A stretch of 64,000 nucleotides of DNA. It comes from Acinetobacter colistiniresistens. Lineage in GTDB: Bacteria > Pseudomonadota > Gammaproteobacteria > Pseudomonadales > Moraxellaceae. Each line of letters begins with the position of its first letter. The stretch's first letter is position 1. The stretch spans positions 84,248 to 148,247 of the forward strand of contig NZ_KE340379.1 of assembly GCF_000413935.1 (NCBI RefSeq), read 5' to 3'. The notes under the pieces were generated by a model. That model worked only from the letters and a program-made list of their open reading frames with translations, did no database searches and had not been told where the DNA came from. Positions 1 to 9,177 of this stretch are shown in pieces. A program made the position numbers and the translations under genes.

Positions 1-64
1 ACCGCTCTTTCTCTAATTTCGGGGGTATAGTTTGGTTTTGTCATCGGGATAGTCTCTCAGAATA

Positions 65-859
65 TTGACTCTCCGACAAACCCGGTACGGTTCAGACGGA
101 TGGATTAAGCATCCACTGGATGAACAACTACGAGCTAAAGCACAAAACCAAAAACTCAGAACCATACCTGTACGGATGATCTTCAATGATCCTGATCTCA
201 ACTTAAGAGCAGAGTACAGCCTATTTGACCGCCAAACTGGACGTTTAATTTGCTCAGGCAACGGTGAAAGCTGTCAGCGACTTGGACAACATGGGATTGA
301 GCAACATCCATGTCCATCTCCAGATTTATGCCCATTGGCACAAGGTGGATTGTGCAAGCCCTACGGACGACTTTACGTCAATCTGGATGAATCGGATGAG
401 TTTGGCACATTCATCTTTAGAACCACAGGCTTTAACAGTATCCGCACTTTGGCGGCACGGTTGCGTTATTACCATGCCGCATCGGGTGATTTGCTTTCGT
501 GCCTGCCATTGCAACTCACTTTACGAGGCAAGAGCACCACGCAAAGCTATCGCACGCCGATCTACTACGTGGATTTAACCTTAAGGGATGGCATAAACCT
601 GAAAGATGCAATTAGCTCAGCCAAACAGATAGATGAGCAAAGTAAGGCAGCAGGGTTTTATCAGGAAGCTTTAGATCATGTGGCACGGCAGGGCTATGGC
701 AATGCCAGTTTTGAGGTGGGTGGTGAAGAGGGCTTGGATATTGTTGAGGAGTTTTATACGGATGAAACGAAGCCAGAGCAGCATCAACAATCTTATGATC
801 TCACTCATGTTCAGGATATTCAGAAAGGGTTGCAGCAGTCGGTGCAGGCTTTGAATTGA
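65..859 (+). pseudogene. N-terminally truncated phage/ICE Gp3-like recombination directionality factor (often annotated 'hydrolase or metal-binding protein')
   Basis: The reading frame resembles the Gp3-like recombination directionality factor family found on integrative elements. Family-typical blocks include a Cys-rich stretch (CPSPDLCPLAQGGLCKPYGR, about residues 83-102) and FIFRTTGFNSIRTLAARLRY (about 116-135), followed by LRGKSTTQS and TPIYYVDLTLRDG. In phages this family helps an integrase excise DNA. The only start candidates are a TTG at 65 or ATA/CTC codons just before it, because an in-frame stop lies at 50-52. The homology begins almost at residue 1, so roughly the first 25 residues of the family seem to be missing. 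I read this as a decayed or truncated island gene. A hairpin terminator follows. Family assignment is fairly sure; the truncation is inferred from memory of family length. Confidence 0.6.
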
Positions 860-874
860 AATGAATTTAATTAG

Positions 875-899
875 AAAAGAGTACTCGTACTCTTTTTTT
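875..899 (+). terminator. Rho-independent terminator after the Gp3-like gene
   Basis: AAAAGAGTAC pairs with GTACTCTTTT around a two-base centre and runs into seven T residues. It lies 16 bases after the stop codon and separates the gene from the metal-resistance block. Confidence 0.7.
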
Positions 900-1002
900 G
901 CAGATTTTGGTCTGTAGATAAGAAGATATTCACTTCTAGAATATCTGAGAGATGGATTTACTTTAATAACGCTTTTTAGTATTTTGTTAGCAAATCAGAA
1001 GT

Positions 1003-1467
1003 ATGTCCATCGTCATGCGTTCAAGTAGGTTGTCTAAGCTTATACTCGCATTTATCCTGTTTTTGTTTACGATAACAATTACGGGAGTTCATGCGTGGGC
1101 ACCTGTTTTACTTGAAAATATTGAACACCAACATGAATTAAGTATTGTTGTGGAAGATGATGCATCAAGTCATTGGTCTTTGCAGCACTCAGGTGATTCT
1201 TTTACAAGTATGACTGATCATGATGTAGAAACACACACTTGGAAGAATTTTGATGAGCCAATCTACCATCACTCGGTGAAGCCTATTTCTTCTGATAGTG
1301 ATCTAAGCATAGACCCTGTGTTTATTCTAAGTTTTATCACTGCTCTTATTTTTCTGTTCCTAAAGTTATCTGAACATCAGATTCGGGTATTTGACTTTAG
1401 AAAAAGAATATTTATTTTACGTAATTCTTATACCTATACAAAAGCTCTTATTGTTCTAAGAAATTGA
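1003..1467 (+). CDS. Small exported/membrane protein of the czc cluster, function unknown
   Basis: This 154-residue protein has an N-terminal hydrophobic segment (about residues 14-32, signal peptide or anchor). A His/Asp/Glu-rich middle follows (HQH, HWSLQH, DHDVETHTW, YHHS; about 42-90), then a second hydrophobic segment (about 103-122) and a short basic tail. The middle part would face the periplasm, where His clusters could bind divalent metals. It sits 48 bases upstream of the CzcC-like gene on the same strand, with no terminator between, so it is probably the first gene of the efflux operon. I do not recognise a named family. A role in metal sensing or buffering is inferred only from composition and position. 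Confidence 0.65.
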   Translation: MSIVMRSSRLSKLILAFILFLFTITITGVHAWAPVLLENIEHQHELSIVVEDDASSHWSLQHSGDSFTSMTDHDVETHTWKNFDEPIYHHSVKPISSDSDLSIDPVFILSFITALIFLFLKLSEHQIRVFDFRKRIFILRNSYTYTKALIVLRN

Positions 1468-1515
1468 TTTTTATATACAAAAAATAATTATTCATTTTTT
1501 TGTATAGGTAAAGTC

Positions 1516-2715
1516 ATGTCTAAAATTTATCAGCTATTCCTTAGCTGTGGTTTTGTAGTAACGGCAGCAAACGCATTTGCGGAAACGAATTATGCTGAAC
1601 TACAAAAGCAGGTTATCGCAAGTGATGCTGTACTCAATAGCCTACAGCAGTCCGAGCAAGCTTATGAAATCAACCAAAAGTTTGCTGGCAGATTAAATAA
1701 TCCTACTTTCAATGTGGAGTTGGATAATCTTGGTAATTCCAAATTGAAGGGTTTGGATGGCTCAACAACCTTGTTAGGGTTGTCACAAGAGATTCCTCTT
1801 AGTAATAAACTCTCCTTGAGAAAGCAAATTGCGAGTTTTCAAGGTGATCGTAATCAGTTCGAAATAGCAAAGCGTCAGGCTGAACTCAAAGCAGATTTAA
1901 GAATCTGTATGGCGAACTGGTATGTGGCAACTCAACGTGCTGAAGTTTATTCAACAGAAAGCAAGTTTAATGCAAGACAAGCCAATGTTCTTTCGGAAAG
2001 GCTCAAGTTTGGGCGAGTCATTCCTTCGGATGCTCAGCTCAGTGCAGCACTTTCATCTGAATCAAAACTACGTTATCAAAATGAAGTGAAAAAGGGGCAG
2101 TTTCAGAAGAATCTGTGCTCTAAGTTCACATCGAATCTACCAAGTAACGCTTTAGAAGTTCCTCTAAGTTTTAATTTCACAGACAAAATTAGTTTGGCTG
2201 AGCAAGAAGCGTTTCTGAGTTCAAAATTGAAAAAGACACAATTTGAACTCGCTCGTAAAGAAGCAATACCTGATATCACTTTGGGTGTTGGGGTCAAAAA
2301 CTATCAAGAAACCAATGACAAGGTATTCCAAGTTTCAACCTCAATACCACTCAATATCTTCAACCGAAATAAAGGCAATATTGCGATTGCCCAAGCGGAA
2401 CAGATGAAAGCTGAAACGCAGTCTGTATGGGTTAGCCGTAATTCTAAAATTGAACTGGAAAACAAGTCCATTGAGGTTTCTAACTTAATCGATGTGATCC
2501 ACCAATATGATCAAACCGTTTTGCCCGCAACCAATGAAAGTCTTCGCATTGCAGAGATGGGATACCAAGCAGGGAAAAACTCGTTACTTGAGTTCAATAG
2601 CATTAAGCAAATTTGGTTAGACAAACATCTTGCTCGATTCGATTTGTGGTTGGCTTTGCAGACAGAAATTGCAGAAGTCGAGCGCAACTACATTACTCAT
2701 TTAGATCAAGAATAA
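1516..2715 (+). CDS. czcC: CzcC-like outer-membrane factor of an HME-RND efflux system
   Basis: This 399-residue TolC-superfamily protein has a signal peptide (cleavage expected after ANAFA, near residue 22). Long coiled-coil helices of the outer-membrane efflux protein fold recur twice, for example around residues 60-200 and 240-395. It would form the outer-membrane channel through which the CzcA pump expels divalent cations. It ends 10 bases before the adaptor gene and is the first of three tightly spaced genes in the usual C-B-A order. The family is clear from order and sequence type; the metal specificity cannot be read from this subunit. Confidence 0.9.
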   Translation: MSKIYQLFLSCGFVVTAANAFAETNYAELQKQVIASDAVLNSLQQSEQAYEINQKFAGRLNNPTFNVELDNLGNSKLKGLDGSTTLLGLSQEIPLSNKLSLRKQIASFQGDRNQFEIAKRQAELKADLRICMANWYVATQRAEVYSTESKFNARQANVLSERLKFGRVIPSDAQLSAALSSESKLRYQNEVKKGQFQKNLCSKFTSNLPSNALEVPLSFNFTDKISLAEQEAFLSSKLKKTQFELARKEAIPDITLGVGVKNYQETNDKVFQVSTSIPLNIFNRNKGNIAIAQAEQMKAETQSVWVSRNSKIELENKSIEVSNLIDVIHQYDQTVLPATNESLRIAEMGYQAGKNSLLEFNSIKQIWLDKHLARFDLWLALQTEIAEVERNYITHLDQE

Positions 2716-2725
2716 GGGCAAGAAT

Positions 2726-4204
2726 ATGAATAAACCAACCAATACTTTAATGGCTACGGGCATTATTGCCTTGCTTGTCGTGTTATGTGCTGTGGCATGG
2801 TACAAGACAGGTCAAAAGACTCAGTCTTCTTCAGCACATGGGGAAGCAACAGAAGTAAAAGTTGCAGTAGCAGGTGACGAGAAAGGACCTCATGGTGGAC
2901 GTTTATATCGTGATGGCGATTTCTCAGCGGAAGTGAAAATCTTTGAGCAGGGCGTAGAACCACATCTCCGTGTTTATGGGTATTTCAAAGATAAACCGCT
3001 TAAACCTGAAGCATTAACGGCAAATGTCTACATCAAACGTTTGGATGCAGAGCAAAATATTCAATTTAAACCAGAGAGTGATTACTTGATCGGTAATGAA
3101 ATTGTCTATGAACCACATTCATTTTTAATGATTGTCAACGTTGATTATCAAGGTAAAAAACATACGTGGAAATGGGACACCAAAGAAGGTCGTGTCACCA
3201 TGTTGGACAGTAGTATCAAGAGCAGTGGTTTAGAGCTCCTAAAAGTTGAATCCATGATGTTTGAAAATGCTTTAGAGTTAAAGGGAGAATTGAAGTTCCC
3301 TGATAATTTTGAAAGTTTTATCACACCGAAAGCAAGTGGAACACTCATCAAAACATATCGCACGATTGGCGATAAAGTAAGTCAAGGTGATTTATTAGCT
3401 ACAGTACAAAGCCAAGACTTGATCCGCTTAAATGCTGAGCGTTCTATTGCAGTAGATAATTTGCAATTTGCACGTAAAAAGATGGAGCAAGAGCGAACGT
3501 TATTTCAAAAACGAGTATCGCCTGAAATTGACTACATTAATGCAAAGCGTGAATTTGATAATGCTCAGATTCGTGCCAATGAACTGAACAATTTAATCAG
3601 CTCTTATGGTGGTTCAGGCAACGGTACAATTGAAGTTCGGGCTGCGATGTCTGGCACAGTCTTACAAGTGCTAGGGGCAGTTGGATCAAATGTCACACCA
3701 GCTTCGCCAATGTTTAAAATTGCCAATACATCTCAGTTACTTGCAGTAGTCAATGTTCCTGCGGATAAGCTGAATACAATTAACCCGAATGCTAAGGTGA
3801 CTGTAAAACCTCAAATTCAATCAGGCACAGAAGAAGCATTGGGGACGATCAAATACATCAGTGATATCATTGATCCAAAAACACGTACTGCTCAAGTCTT
3901 TGTTGAAATTGCCAACCAATTTAAATGGCGTTCAGGTCAATTGATCACCGCACATATTTTTGAAAATCAAAGCTTGAAGCCTATGGTGGTTCGTGAAGAT
4001 GCTTTACAAAACTTCCGTGATTGGGATGTGGTGTTCATTCGTGTAGGCAATGATTTTGAAGCACGTCCATTAGAGTTGGGTGAAAAATATAACGGGTTTG
4101 TTGAAGTTAAGTCAGGCTTAAAAGCAGGTCAGGTTTATGCGGCAGGCAATTCTTATTTATTAAAAGCAGAGCTAGGTAAATCTGGCGCTACTCATGATCA
4201 TTAA
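2726..4204 (+). CDS. czcB: CzcB-like periplasmic adaptor (membrane fusion protein) of an HME-RND pump
   Basis: This 492-residue membrane fusion protein has an N-terminal membrane anchor (about residues 9-25). A CzcB-type N-terminal domain begins with GPHGGRLYRDGDFSAEVKIF (about 54-73). A lipoyl/barrel-sandwich half (SGTLIKTYRTIGDKVSQGDLLA) follows, then an alpha-hairpin, the second barrel half (AAMSGTVLQVLGAVGSNVTP) and a beta-barrel domain. It links the inner-membrane pump to the outer-membrane channel. The protein ends in HDH, and histidines near the N-terminus could bind metal. It starts 10 bases after czcC and ends 11 bases before czcA. Confidence 0.9.
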   Translation: MNKPTNTLMATGIIALLVVLCAVAWYKTGQKTQSSSAHGEATEVKVAVAGDEKGPHGGRLYRDGDFSAEVKIFEQGVEPHLRVYGYFKDKPLKPEALTANVYIKRLDAEQNIQFKPESDYLIGNEIVYEPHSFLMIVNVDYQGKKHTWKWDTKEGRVTMLDSSIKSSGLELLKVESMMFENALELKGELKFPDNFESFITPKASGTLIKTYRTIGDKVSQGDLLATVQSQDLIRLNAERSIAVDNLQFARKKMEQERTLFQKRVSPEIDYINAKREFDNAQIRANELNNLISSYGGSGNGTIEVRAAMSGTVLQVLGAVGSNVTPASPMFKIANTSQLLAVVNVPADKLNTINPNAKVTVKPQIQSGTEEALGTIKYISDIIDPKTRTAQVFVEIANQFKWRSGQLITAHIFENQSLKPMVVREDALQNFRDWDVVFIRVGNDFEARPLELGEKYNGFVEVKSGLKAGQVYAAGNSYLLKAELGKSGATHDH

Positions 4205-4215
4205 GGGGTAGTACT

Positions 4216-7200
4216 ATGTTTGACCAAATTGTTAAGCTTTCGATTAAGAATCGTTGGCTTGTACTGATCGTCTTCCTATTCGTAGCTGCATTGGGTGTTT
4301 ATAACTATTTTAAACTACCTATTGATGCTGTTCCTGATATCACAAATGTACAAGTCCAAATCAACAGTGAAGCACAAGGCTTGTCTCCTATGGAGATGGA
4401 GTCACAAGTCACTTACCCGATTGAAACAGCTTTGGCAGGTATCCCTAATCTTGAATATACACGTTCTGTGTCGAGATACGGTTTATCTCAGGTCACGGCG
4501 ATATTCAAGGAGGGGACGGACATCTATTTTGCCCGTCAAATTGTCAATGAAAAATTGCAAGGCGTGACACCAACACTACCAAGCGGCATATCGACTTCAA
4601 TGGGACCTGTTTCTACAGGGCTTGGCGAGATCTTCATGTATACAGTTGAGAATGCCAAGAATAGTCTAAACCCACTTTCACCCACTGAATTAAGAACCTT
4701 GCAAGATTGGGTCATTAAACCTCAGCTTCGAAATGTAGAGGGTGTGAATGAAATCAATACTATTGGTGGCTATCTAAAACAATTTGTTGTTCAACCTGAT
4801 TATGCTTATTTGCGTAGTATAGGGCTGGATCAGAAAGCTATTTTAGAGGCGATCTCTAAGAACAGCATGAACAAAGGTTCAGGGTACATTGAGAAAAATG
4901 GTGAGCAGTATTTAATCCGTTCTGATTCTCAAATTAACTCGATTGAACAAATCCAAAATATTCCGATCACGACGAGCAATGGTTATATCCTCAGATTGAA
5001 AGACGTTGCAAAAATATCGATTGGTCATGAATTACGGACAGGTGCTGCGACCAAAGATGGGCAAGAAATTGTACTGGGTACAGCGTTCATGCTTATTGGC
5101 GAAAACTCTCGAAATGTTGCTCATGCTGTAGATCAAAAGCTACAACAGGTTCAAAAGTCGCTACCTGAAGGTGTTGAAGCGAAAGCAGTCTACAACCGAA
5201 CAACTTTAGTTGATGCAACGATTCAGACAGTGAAGAAGAATTTACTTGAAGGTGCAATTCTGGTCATTGTGGTACTTTTTCTTTTTCTTGGACATTTCCG
5301 AGCAGCCTTGATTACGGCGATGGTGATTCCATTATCCATGTTGATGACAATTACAGGCATGGTTAACCAAAAGATCAGTGCCAATTTAATGAGTTTAGGT
5401 GCACTCGATTTCGGAATTATTGTTGATGGTGCGGTGGTTATTGTCGAGGCATCTCTCGCTAAATTAGCCATGAAGCAAAAAGAGTTAGGACGTATTCTGA
5501 CTCAAAAAGAACGTTTTACGACTGTGTTTGAAGCAACAAAGGAATCTCGAAAAGCGATTCTTTATGGTCAATTGATCATTATTTTGGTTTATCTGCCTGT
5601 GATGACTTTGACTGGTGTTGAAGGCAAGATGTTTACACCAATGGCTGCAACGGTAGTTATGGCTTTAGTTGGTGCAATGATTCTGTCAATTACGTTTGTC
5701 CCTGCAATGGTGGCATTAGTTACTACAGGTGAAATTAAAGAAGAAGAGTCAAAGATTGTTCATTTTATTAAGAAATTGTATAGCCCAATTTTAGATTGGT
5801 CTTTAAATCACAGATATTTACTGATCGCCTTTGTCTCAATATTCTTTATATTCAGTGCAAGTCTTTCAACTCGTTTAGGTTCAGAATTTATACCTTCTTT
5901 AGATGAGGGGGATGTGGCATTACATGCTTTGCGTATCCCAGGTACTTCATTAACTCAAGCCGTTGAAATGCAATACACGCTTGAAAAAGAAATTGTGAAA
6001 ATTTCTGAAGTTCAGACCATGTTTGCCAAAGTTGGAACAGCAGAAATCGCCACTGACCCAGTTCCACCCAATGTGGCTGATAACTTTGTCATGTTGAAGC
6101 CACGTAGCGAGTGGCCAAATCCAAAGAAACCAAAAGCGGAAGTCGTTGCAGATATTGAACGAGTAGCTAAAGGTGTTTATGGAAATAATTACGAGTTCAC
6201 TCAGCCGATTCAAATGCGCTTTAACGAACTTATTTCAGGTGTCCGTACCGATGTTGCTGTGAAAATATATGGTGATGATCTAGGTCAACTACTTGAATCA
6301 GCAAACGCTGCCGCTAAAATTTTAGAGGGAGTGAATGGTACTGCTGACTTGAAAGTTGAACAGATGACGGGTTTACCCATGGTATCTGTCGAGCTGAAAA
6401 AAGACATGATTGCCAACTATGGGCTTGATGCTGAGGATGTACAGCAACAGGTTTCTAGCCTCATCACTGGTGAGACAGCAGGTAAGGTATTTGAAGGTGA
6501 TCGAAAGTTCGATATTGTTGTTCGAATGGATCAAAACTCTGTCACAGACTTAGAAAAACTCTATCAAGTTCCTGTGAATCTGCCTGATGGTTCAAGTGTA
6601 CTTTTATCAGAATTGATCGAGTTAAAAAATGTTCAAGGACCAAACCAAATTTCTCGTGAGAATGGTAAGCGTCGTATCGTCATCACAGCAAATGTCCGTG
6701 GTACAGATATTGGTAGTTACATTGCAGAAGCACAATCTAAGCTGAATGCAGATTTTAAATTACCAGAAGGCTACTGGCTGACTTGGGGGGGTACATTTGA
6801 ACAAATGGAGTCTGCATCGAATCGACTCATGGTTGTTGTTCCAATTGCTTTAATTCTGATCTTTGCCATGATCTACATGGCTTTAGGTAATGTTAGAAAC
6901 AGTGTCTTGGTATTCACAGGCGTACCATTTGCATTAACAGGTGGTGTGATCGCTTTAGCTTTACGGGATATTCCATTCTCAATTTCTGCTGCCGTCGGCT
7001 TTATCGCATTGTCAGGTGTGGCTGTGCTGAATGGCTTAGTTCTTGTTTCTGCCATTCAAAGGCTTCGAGTGCAAGGGGAAAGTGTCATTGATGCGGTGAG
7101 ACATGGTGCAATGGAACGACTTCGCCCTGTGTTGATTACAGCCTTAGTGGCTTCTCTAGGCTTTATCCCAATGGCTTTAAACGTAGGTATTGGTTCTGAA

Positions 7201-7344
7201 GTTCAACGTCCAATTGCAACTGTCGTTATTGGTGGGATTATTTCATCAACCTTACTGACTTTGATTATTTTGCCGACCTTATATGTGTGGTTTAACCAAG
7301 GTTGGTCAAGAAAATCAAACGATGCTACTGAACAGGTTGTTTAG
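4216..7344 (+). CDS. czcA: CzcA-like HME-RND cation/proton antiporter
   Basis: At 1042 residues this is full length for a CzcA/CusA-type inner-membrane pump. It starts with the typical cytoplasmic edge and first transmembrane helix, and carries IDAVPDITNVQVQI and the TM4 motif DFGIIVDGAVVIVEA (about residues 396-410). The DFG...D signature is that of pumps for divalent cations (Zn, Co, Cd, Ni), not the monovalent Cu/Ag pumps that have a different TM4. Two periplasmic porter domains and two blocks of transmembrane helices are visible. The motif has EA where classic CzcA has EN. It is the third gene of the C-B-A set and is followed 11 bases later by a His-rich gene. Confidence 0.93.
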   Translation: MFDQIVKLSIKNRWLVLIVFLFVAALGVYNYFKLPIDAVPDITNVQVQINSEAQGLSPMEMESQVTYPIETALAGIPNLEYTRSVSRYGLSQVTAIFKEGTDIYFARQIVNEKLQGVTPTLPSGISTSMGPVSTGLGEIFMYTVENAKNSLNPLSPTELRTLQDWVIKPQLRNVEGVNEINTIGGYLKQFVVQPDYAYLRSIGLDQKAILEAISKNSMNKGSGYIEKNGEQYLIRSDSQINSIEQIQNIPITTSNGYILRLKDVAKISIGHELRTGAATKDGQEIVLGTAFMLIGENSRNVAHAVDQKLQQVQKSLPEGVEAKAVYNRTTLVDATIQTVKKNLLEGAILVIVVLFLFLGHFRAALITAMVIPLSMLMTITGMVNQKISANLMSLGALDFGIIVDGAVVIVEASLAKLAMKQKELGRILTQKERFTTVFEATKESRKAILYGQLIIILVYLPVMTLTGVEGKMFTPMAATVVMALVGAMILSITFVPAMVALVTTGEIKEEESKIVHFIKKLYSPILDWSLNHRYLLIAFVSIFFIFSASLSTRLGSEFIPSLDEGDVALHALRIPGTSLTQAVEMQYTLEKEIVKISEVQTMFAKVGTAEIATDPVPPNVADNFVMLKPRSEWPNPKKPKAEVVADIERVAKGVYGNNYEFTQPIQMRFNELISGVRTDVAVKIYGDDLGQLLESANAAAKILEGVNGTADLKVEQMTGLPMVSVELKKDMIANYGLDAEDVQQQVSSLITGETAGKVFEGDRKFDIVVRMDQNSVTDLEKLYQVPVNLPDGSSVLLSELIELKNVQGPNQISRENGKRRIVITANVRGTDIGSYIAEAQSKLNADFKLPEGYWLTWGGTFEQMESASNRLMVVVPIALILIFAMIYMALGNVRNSVLVFTGVPFALTGGVIALALRDIPFSISAAVGFIALSGVAVLNGLVLVSAIQRLRVQGESVIDAVRHGAMERLRPVLITALVASLGFIPMALNVGIGSEVQRPIATVVIGGIISSTLLTLIILPTLYVWFNQGWSRKSNDATEQVV

Positions 7345-7355
7345 GGGCATCTTTA

Positions 7356-7691
7356 ATGACAAATATATTGCGAGATAAACAAAGCAAATTTGTGATGATG
7401 TGGCTAGTCTGCATGATCAGTCTCGCTTTATGTTTGCACTTTAATGAGCATGTAACTGAAAATGAATTTCAGAGACACGTTTCAATTGACGCAATTCATT
7501 CTCATCATCATGAGGTCAGCCAACAACATTCACATGGTCATCAGGATAACTACTATGAACATTTTGTTGGTTATGACGTACTTAAATCGATTGCTTTAGC
7601 TCATCTATTAAAGGGGATATCGATTCTAGATTGGTGTAAAGAATATGTTTTTTTGATGATAAGCCGTATTTTTAAACCGCCCAAAAAGTGA
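7356..7691 (+). CDS. Small His-rich membrane-associated protein of the czc cluster
   Basis: This 111-residue protein has one hydrophobic segment near the N-terminus (about residues 12-28). A strongly His-rich stretch follows at about 47-70, including HSHHHEV, QQHSHGHQD and YYEHF. A weaker amphipathic region and a basic C-terminus complete it. It starts 11 bases after czcA, and its stop overlaps the GTG of the longest reading of the next gene, so it is co-transcribed. No family is recognised. The layout (hydrophobic anchor plus His loop) echoes the protein at the head of the operon, and periplasmic divalent metal binding is the simplest guess. Confidence 0.7.
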   Translation: MTNILRDKQSKFVMMWLVCMISLALCLHFNEHVTENEFQRHVSIDAIHSHHHEVSQQHSHGHQDNYYEHFVGYDVLKSIALAHLLKGISILDWCKEYVFLMISRIFKPPKK

Positions 7692-7732
7692 ATGGATTTT
7701 CAATTCATTTTAAATTTTGGAGTTTGATATAC

Positions 7733-8446
7733 ATGCAAATTATTGATTCACACATTGTGAAATTAAGTGCTTACATAAAGCGATTACTTACTTTATTCAT
7801 TACATTGGCAAGTCCTACACTTTTTGCTCATGGTGTAGCAGAAGGTGATAAGGGCTACATTCAAGAAATTTATGGCGTTCATGTGATTCCATTCATCTAT
7901 TTGGGTGCTAAGCATATGGTCACTGGATATGACCATTTATTATTTCTTGTTGGCATTATCTTCTTTTTATATCGAATGAAAGATATCGGCTTGTACGTCA
8001 GCCTATTTGCACTTGGGCATTCGATTACCATGCTCGTGGGTGTTTATTACAATATCTCGATAAATGCTTACATCATTGATGCAATCATTGGTTTTTCAAT
8101 TGTTTATAAGGCTCTTGATAACTTGGGGGCTTATCAGCGTTGGTTTGGTTTTCAACCAAACACGAAAGTAGCGACTTTAATTTTTGGTCTGATTCATGGT
8201 TTTGGACTCGCAGTAAAAATTCAGGAGTATGAAGTTCCGAGTGATGGACTGTTGGCAAATTTAATCTCATTCAATATTGGGGTTGAATTAGGTCAGTTTA
8301 TGGCTCTGTGCATCATCATGTTATTGATGACGTTTTGGAGAAAGACATCGTATTTCTTTAAAACAGCCTATCAAAGCAATGTCTTCCTCATGTTCCTCGG
8401 TTTTTTACTTGTTGGCTATCAACTTACTGGCTTCATTACTCAATAA
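7733..8446 (+). CDS. HupE/UreJ-family membrane protein (putative Ni/Co or other metal transporter)
   Basis: This 237-residue, five- to six-helix membrane protein belongs to the HupE/UreJ_2 family. After an N-terminal signal segment ending near LFAHG it shows IYLGAKHMVTGYDHLLFLVG, then ALGHSITM and IFGLIHGFGLA. The repeated H-x4-D and GH/HG positions are family-conserved and likely bind metal. I chose ATG 7733 over an in-frame GTG at 7688 because GGAG lies about 10 bases upstream and the resulting N-terminus is a sensible signal sequence. HupE proteins are usually linked to nickel or cobalt. In this cluster, between czcA and an anchor protein, the direction of transport is unknown. Confidence 0.82.
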   Translation: MQIIDSHIVKLSAYIKRLLTLFITLASPTLFAHGVAEGDKGYIQEIYGVHVIPFIYLGAKHMVTGYDHLLFLVGIIFFLYRMKDIGLYVSLFALGHSITMLVGVYYNISINAYIIDAIIGFSIVYKALDNLGAYQRWFGFQPNTKVATLIFGLIHGFGLAVKIQEYEVPSDGLLANLISFNIGVELGQFMALCIIMLLMTFWRKTSYFFKTAYQSNVFLMFLGFLLVGYQLTGFITQ

Positions 8447-8457
8447 GGATCTAAATT

Positions 8458-9096
8458 ATGTATAACGCTGAAATTCCAAAAGATATCGAATTACCTTCAT
8501 CAAGAAAGTTAATTAAATCAACAGCGATAGCTGCCGTTAGTGCTGTGGTCGTGTTGGTTACCTGTGTCATGCCTGCGGAGTATGCGATTGATCCGACGGG
8601 TATAGGTAAAGTGCTTGGCTTAACGAAAATGGGTGAAATCAAACAATCACTCGCTCAAGAATCAGTGAATGGTCTCAATGCTCAACAGGTAGTGAATAGT
8701 GCTGAAGAAATGTCAGTAGAAACTCCGACTCAAACGGCAATTGATACTGTTCAGATGACCATGCCTGCGATTAATAAAGAGAGCATTAGTATTGAGTTAA
8801 AACCTGGGCAGGCAACAGAGGTAAAACTAACAATGCCACAAAGTGCAAGTGTCAACTTTGATTGGAAAGCTGTAGGAGGTGGTCTTAACTATGATACTCA
8901 TGGTGATCCCGTAAATGCCCCTAAAGGGTTCTATCATGGCTATGGAAAAGGCAAGAATGAGACAACTCAACAAGGTGTCTTAAAAGCAGCTTTTGATGGT
9001 AAACATGGTTGGTTCTGGCGTAACCGTACAGAAAATCCAGTGACTGTAACTCTACTTGTAGAAGGACAGTTTAGTGAAATGAAGAAAGTCTTTTAA
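8458..9096 (+). CDS. Transmembrane anchor protein of the HupE/czc cluster
   Basis: This 212-residue protein has a short cytoplasmic N-terminus and one transmembrane helix (about residues 22-41, ending VLVTCVMPAEYAIDPTGIGK). A linker follows, then a C-terminal domain with a VNFDWKAVGGGLNYDTHGDP block and several histidines. Proteins like this are commonly annotated 'transmembrane anchor protein' in Acinetobacter and neighbours, and they tend to sit beside HupE-type genes. It follows the HupE gene by 11 bases. The biochemical role is not known. A hairpin lies just after the stop and probably dampens readthrough into the MFS gene. Confidence 0.75.
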   Translation: MYNAEIPKDIELPSSRKLIKSTAIAAVSAVVVLVTCVMPAEYAIDPTGIGKVLGLTKMGEIKQSLAQESVNGLNAQQVVNSAEEMSVETPTQTAIDTVQMTMPAINKESISIELKPGQATEVKLTMPQSASVNFDWKAVGGGLNYDTHGDPVNAPKGFYHGYGKGKNETTQQGVLKAAFDGKHGWFWRNRTENPVTVTLLVEGQFSEMKKVF

Positions 9097-9105
9097 GCTT
9101 TAATC

Positions 9106-9136
9106 AATCTCCTTGGAATAGTCTTCCAAGGAGATT
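9106..9136 (+). terminator. Strong hairpin between anchor-protein gene and MFS gene
   Basis: AATCTCCTTGGA and TCCAAGGAGATT form a perfect 12-bp stem around a 7-base loop, 9 bases after the stop. Only a weak T-run follows (TAATCG), so it may attenuate transcription or protect the 3' end of the operon mRNA instead of fully terminating it. Confidence 0.5.
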
Positions 9137-9177
9137 TAATCGTTATAGATGTCAGATTCTAAAAAGGAATCCATAAA

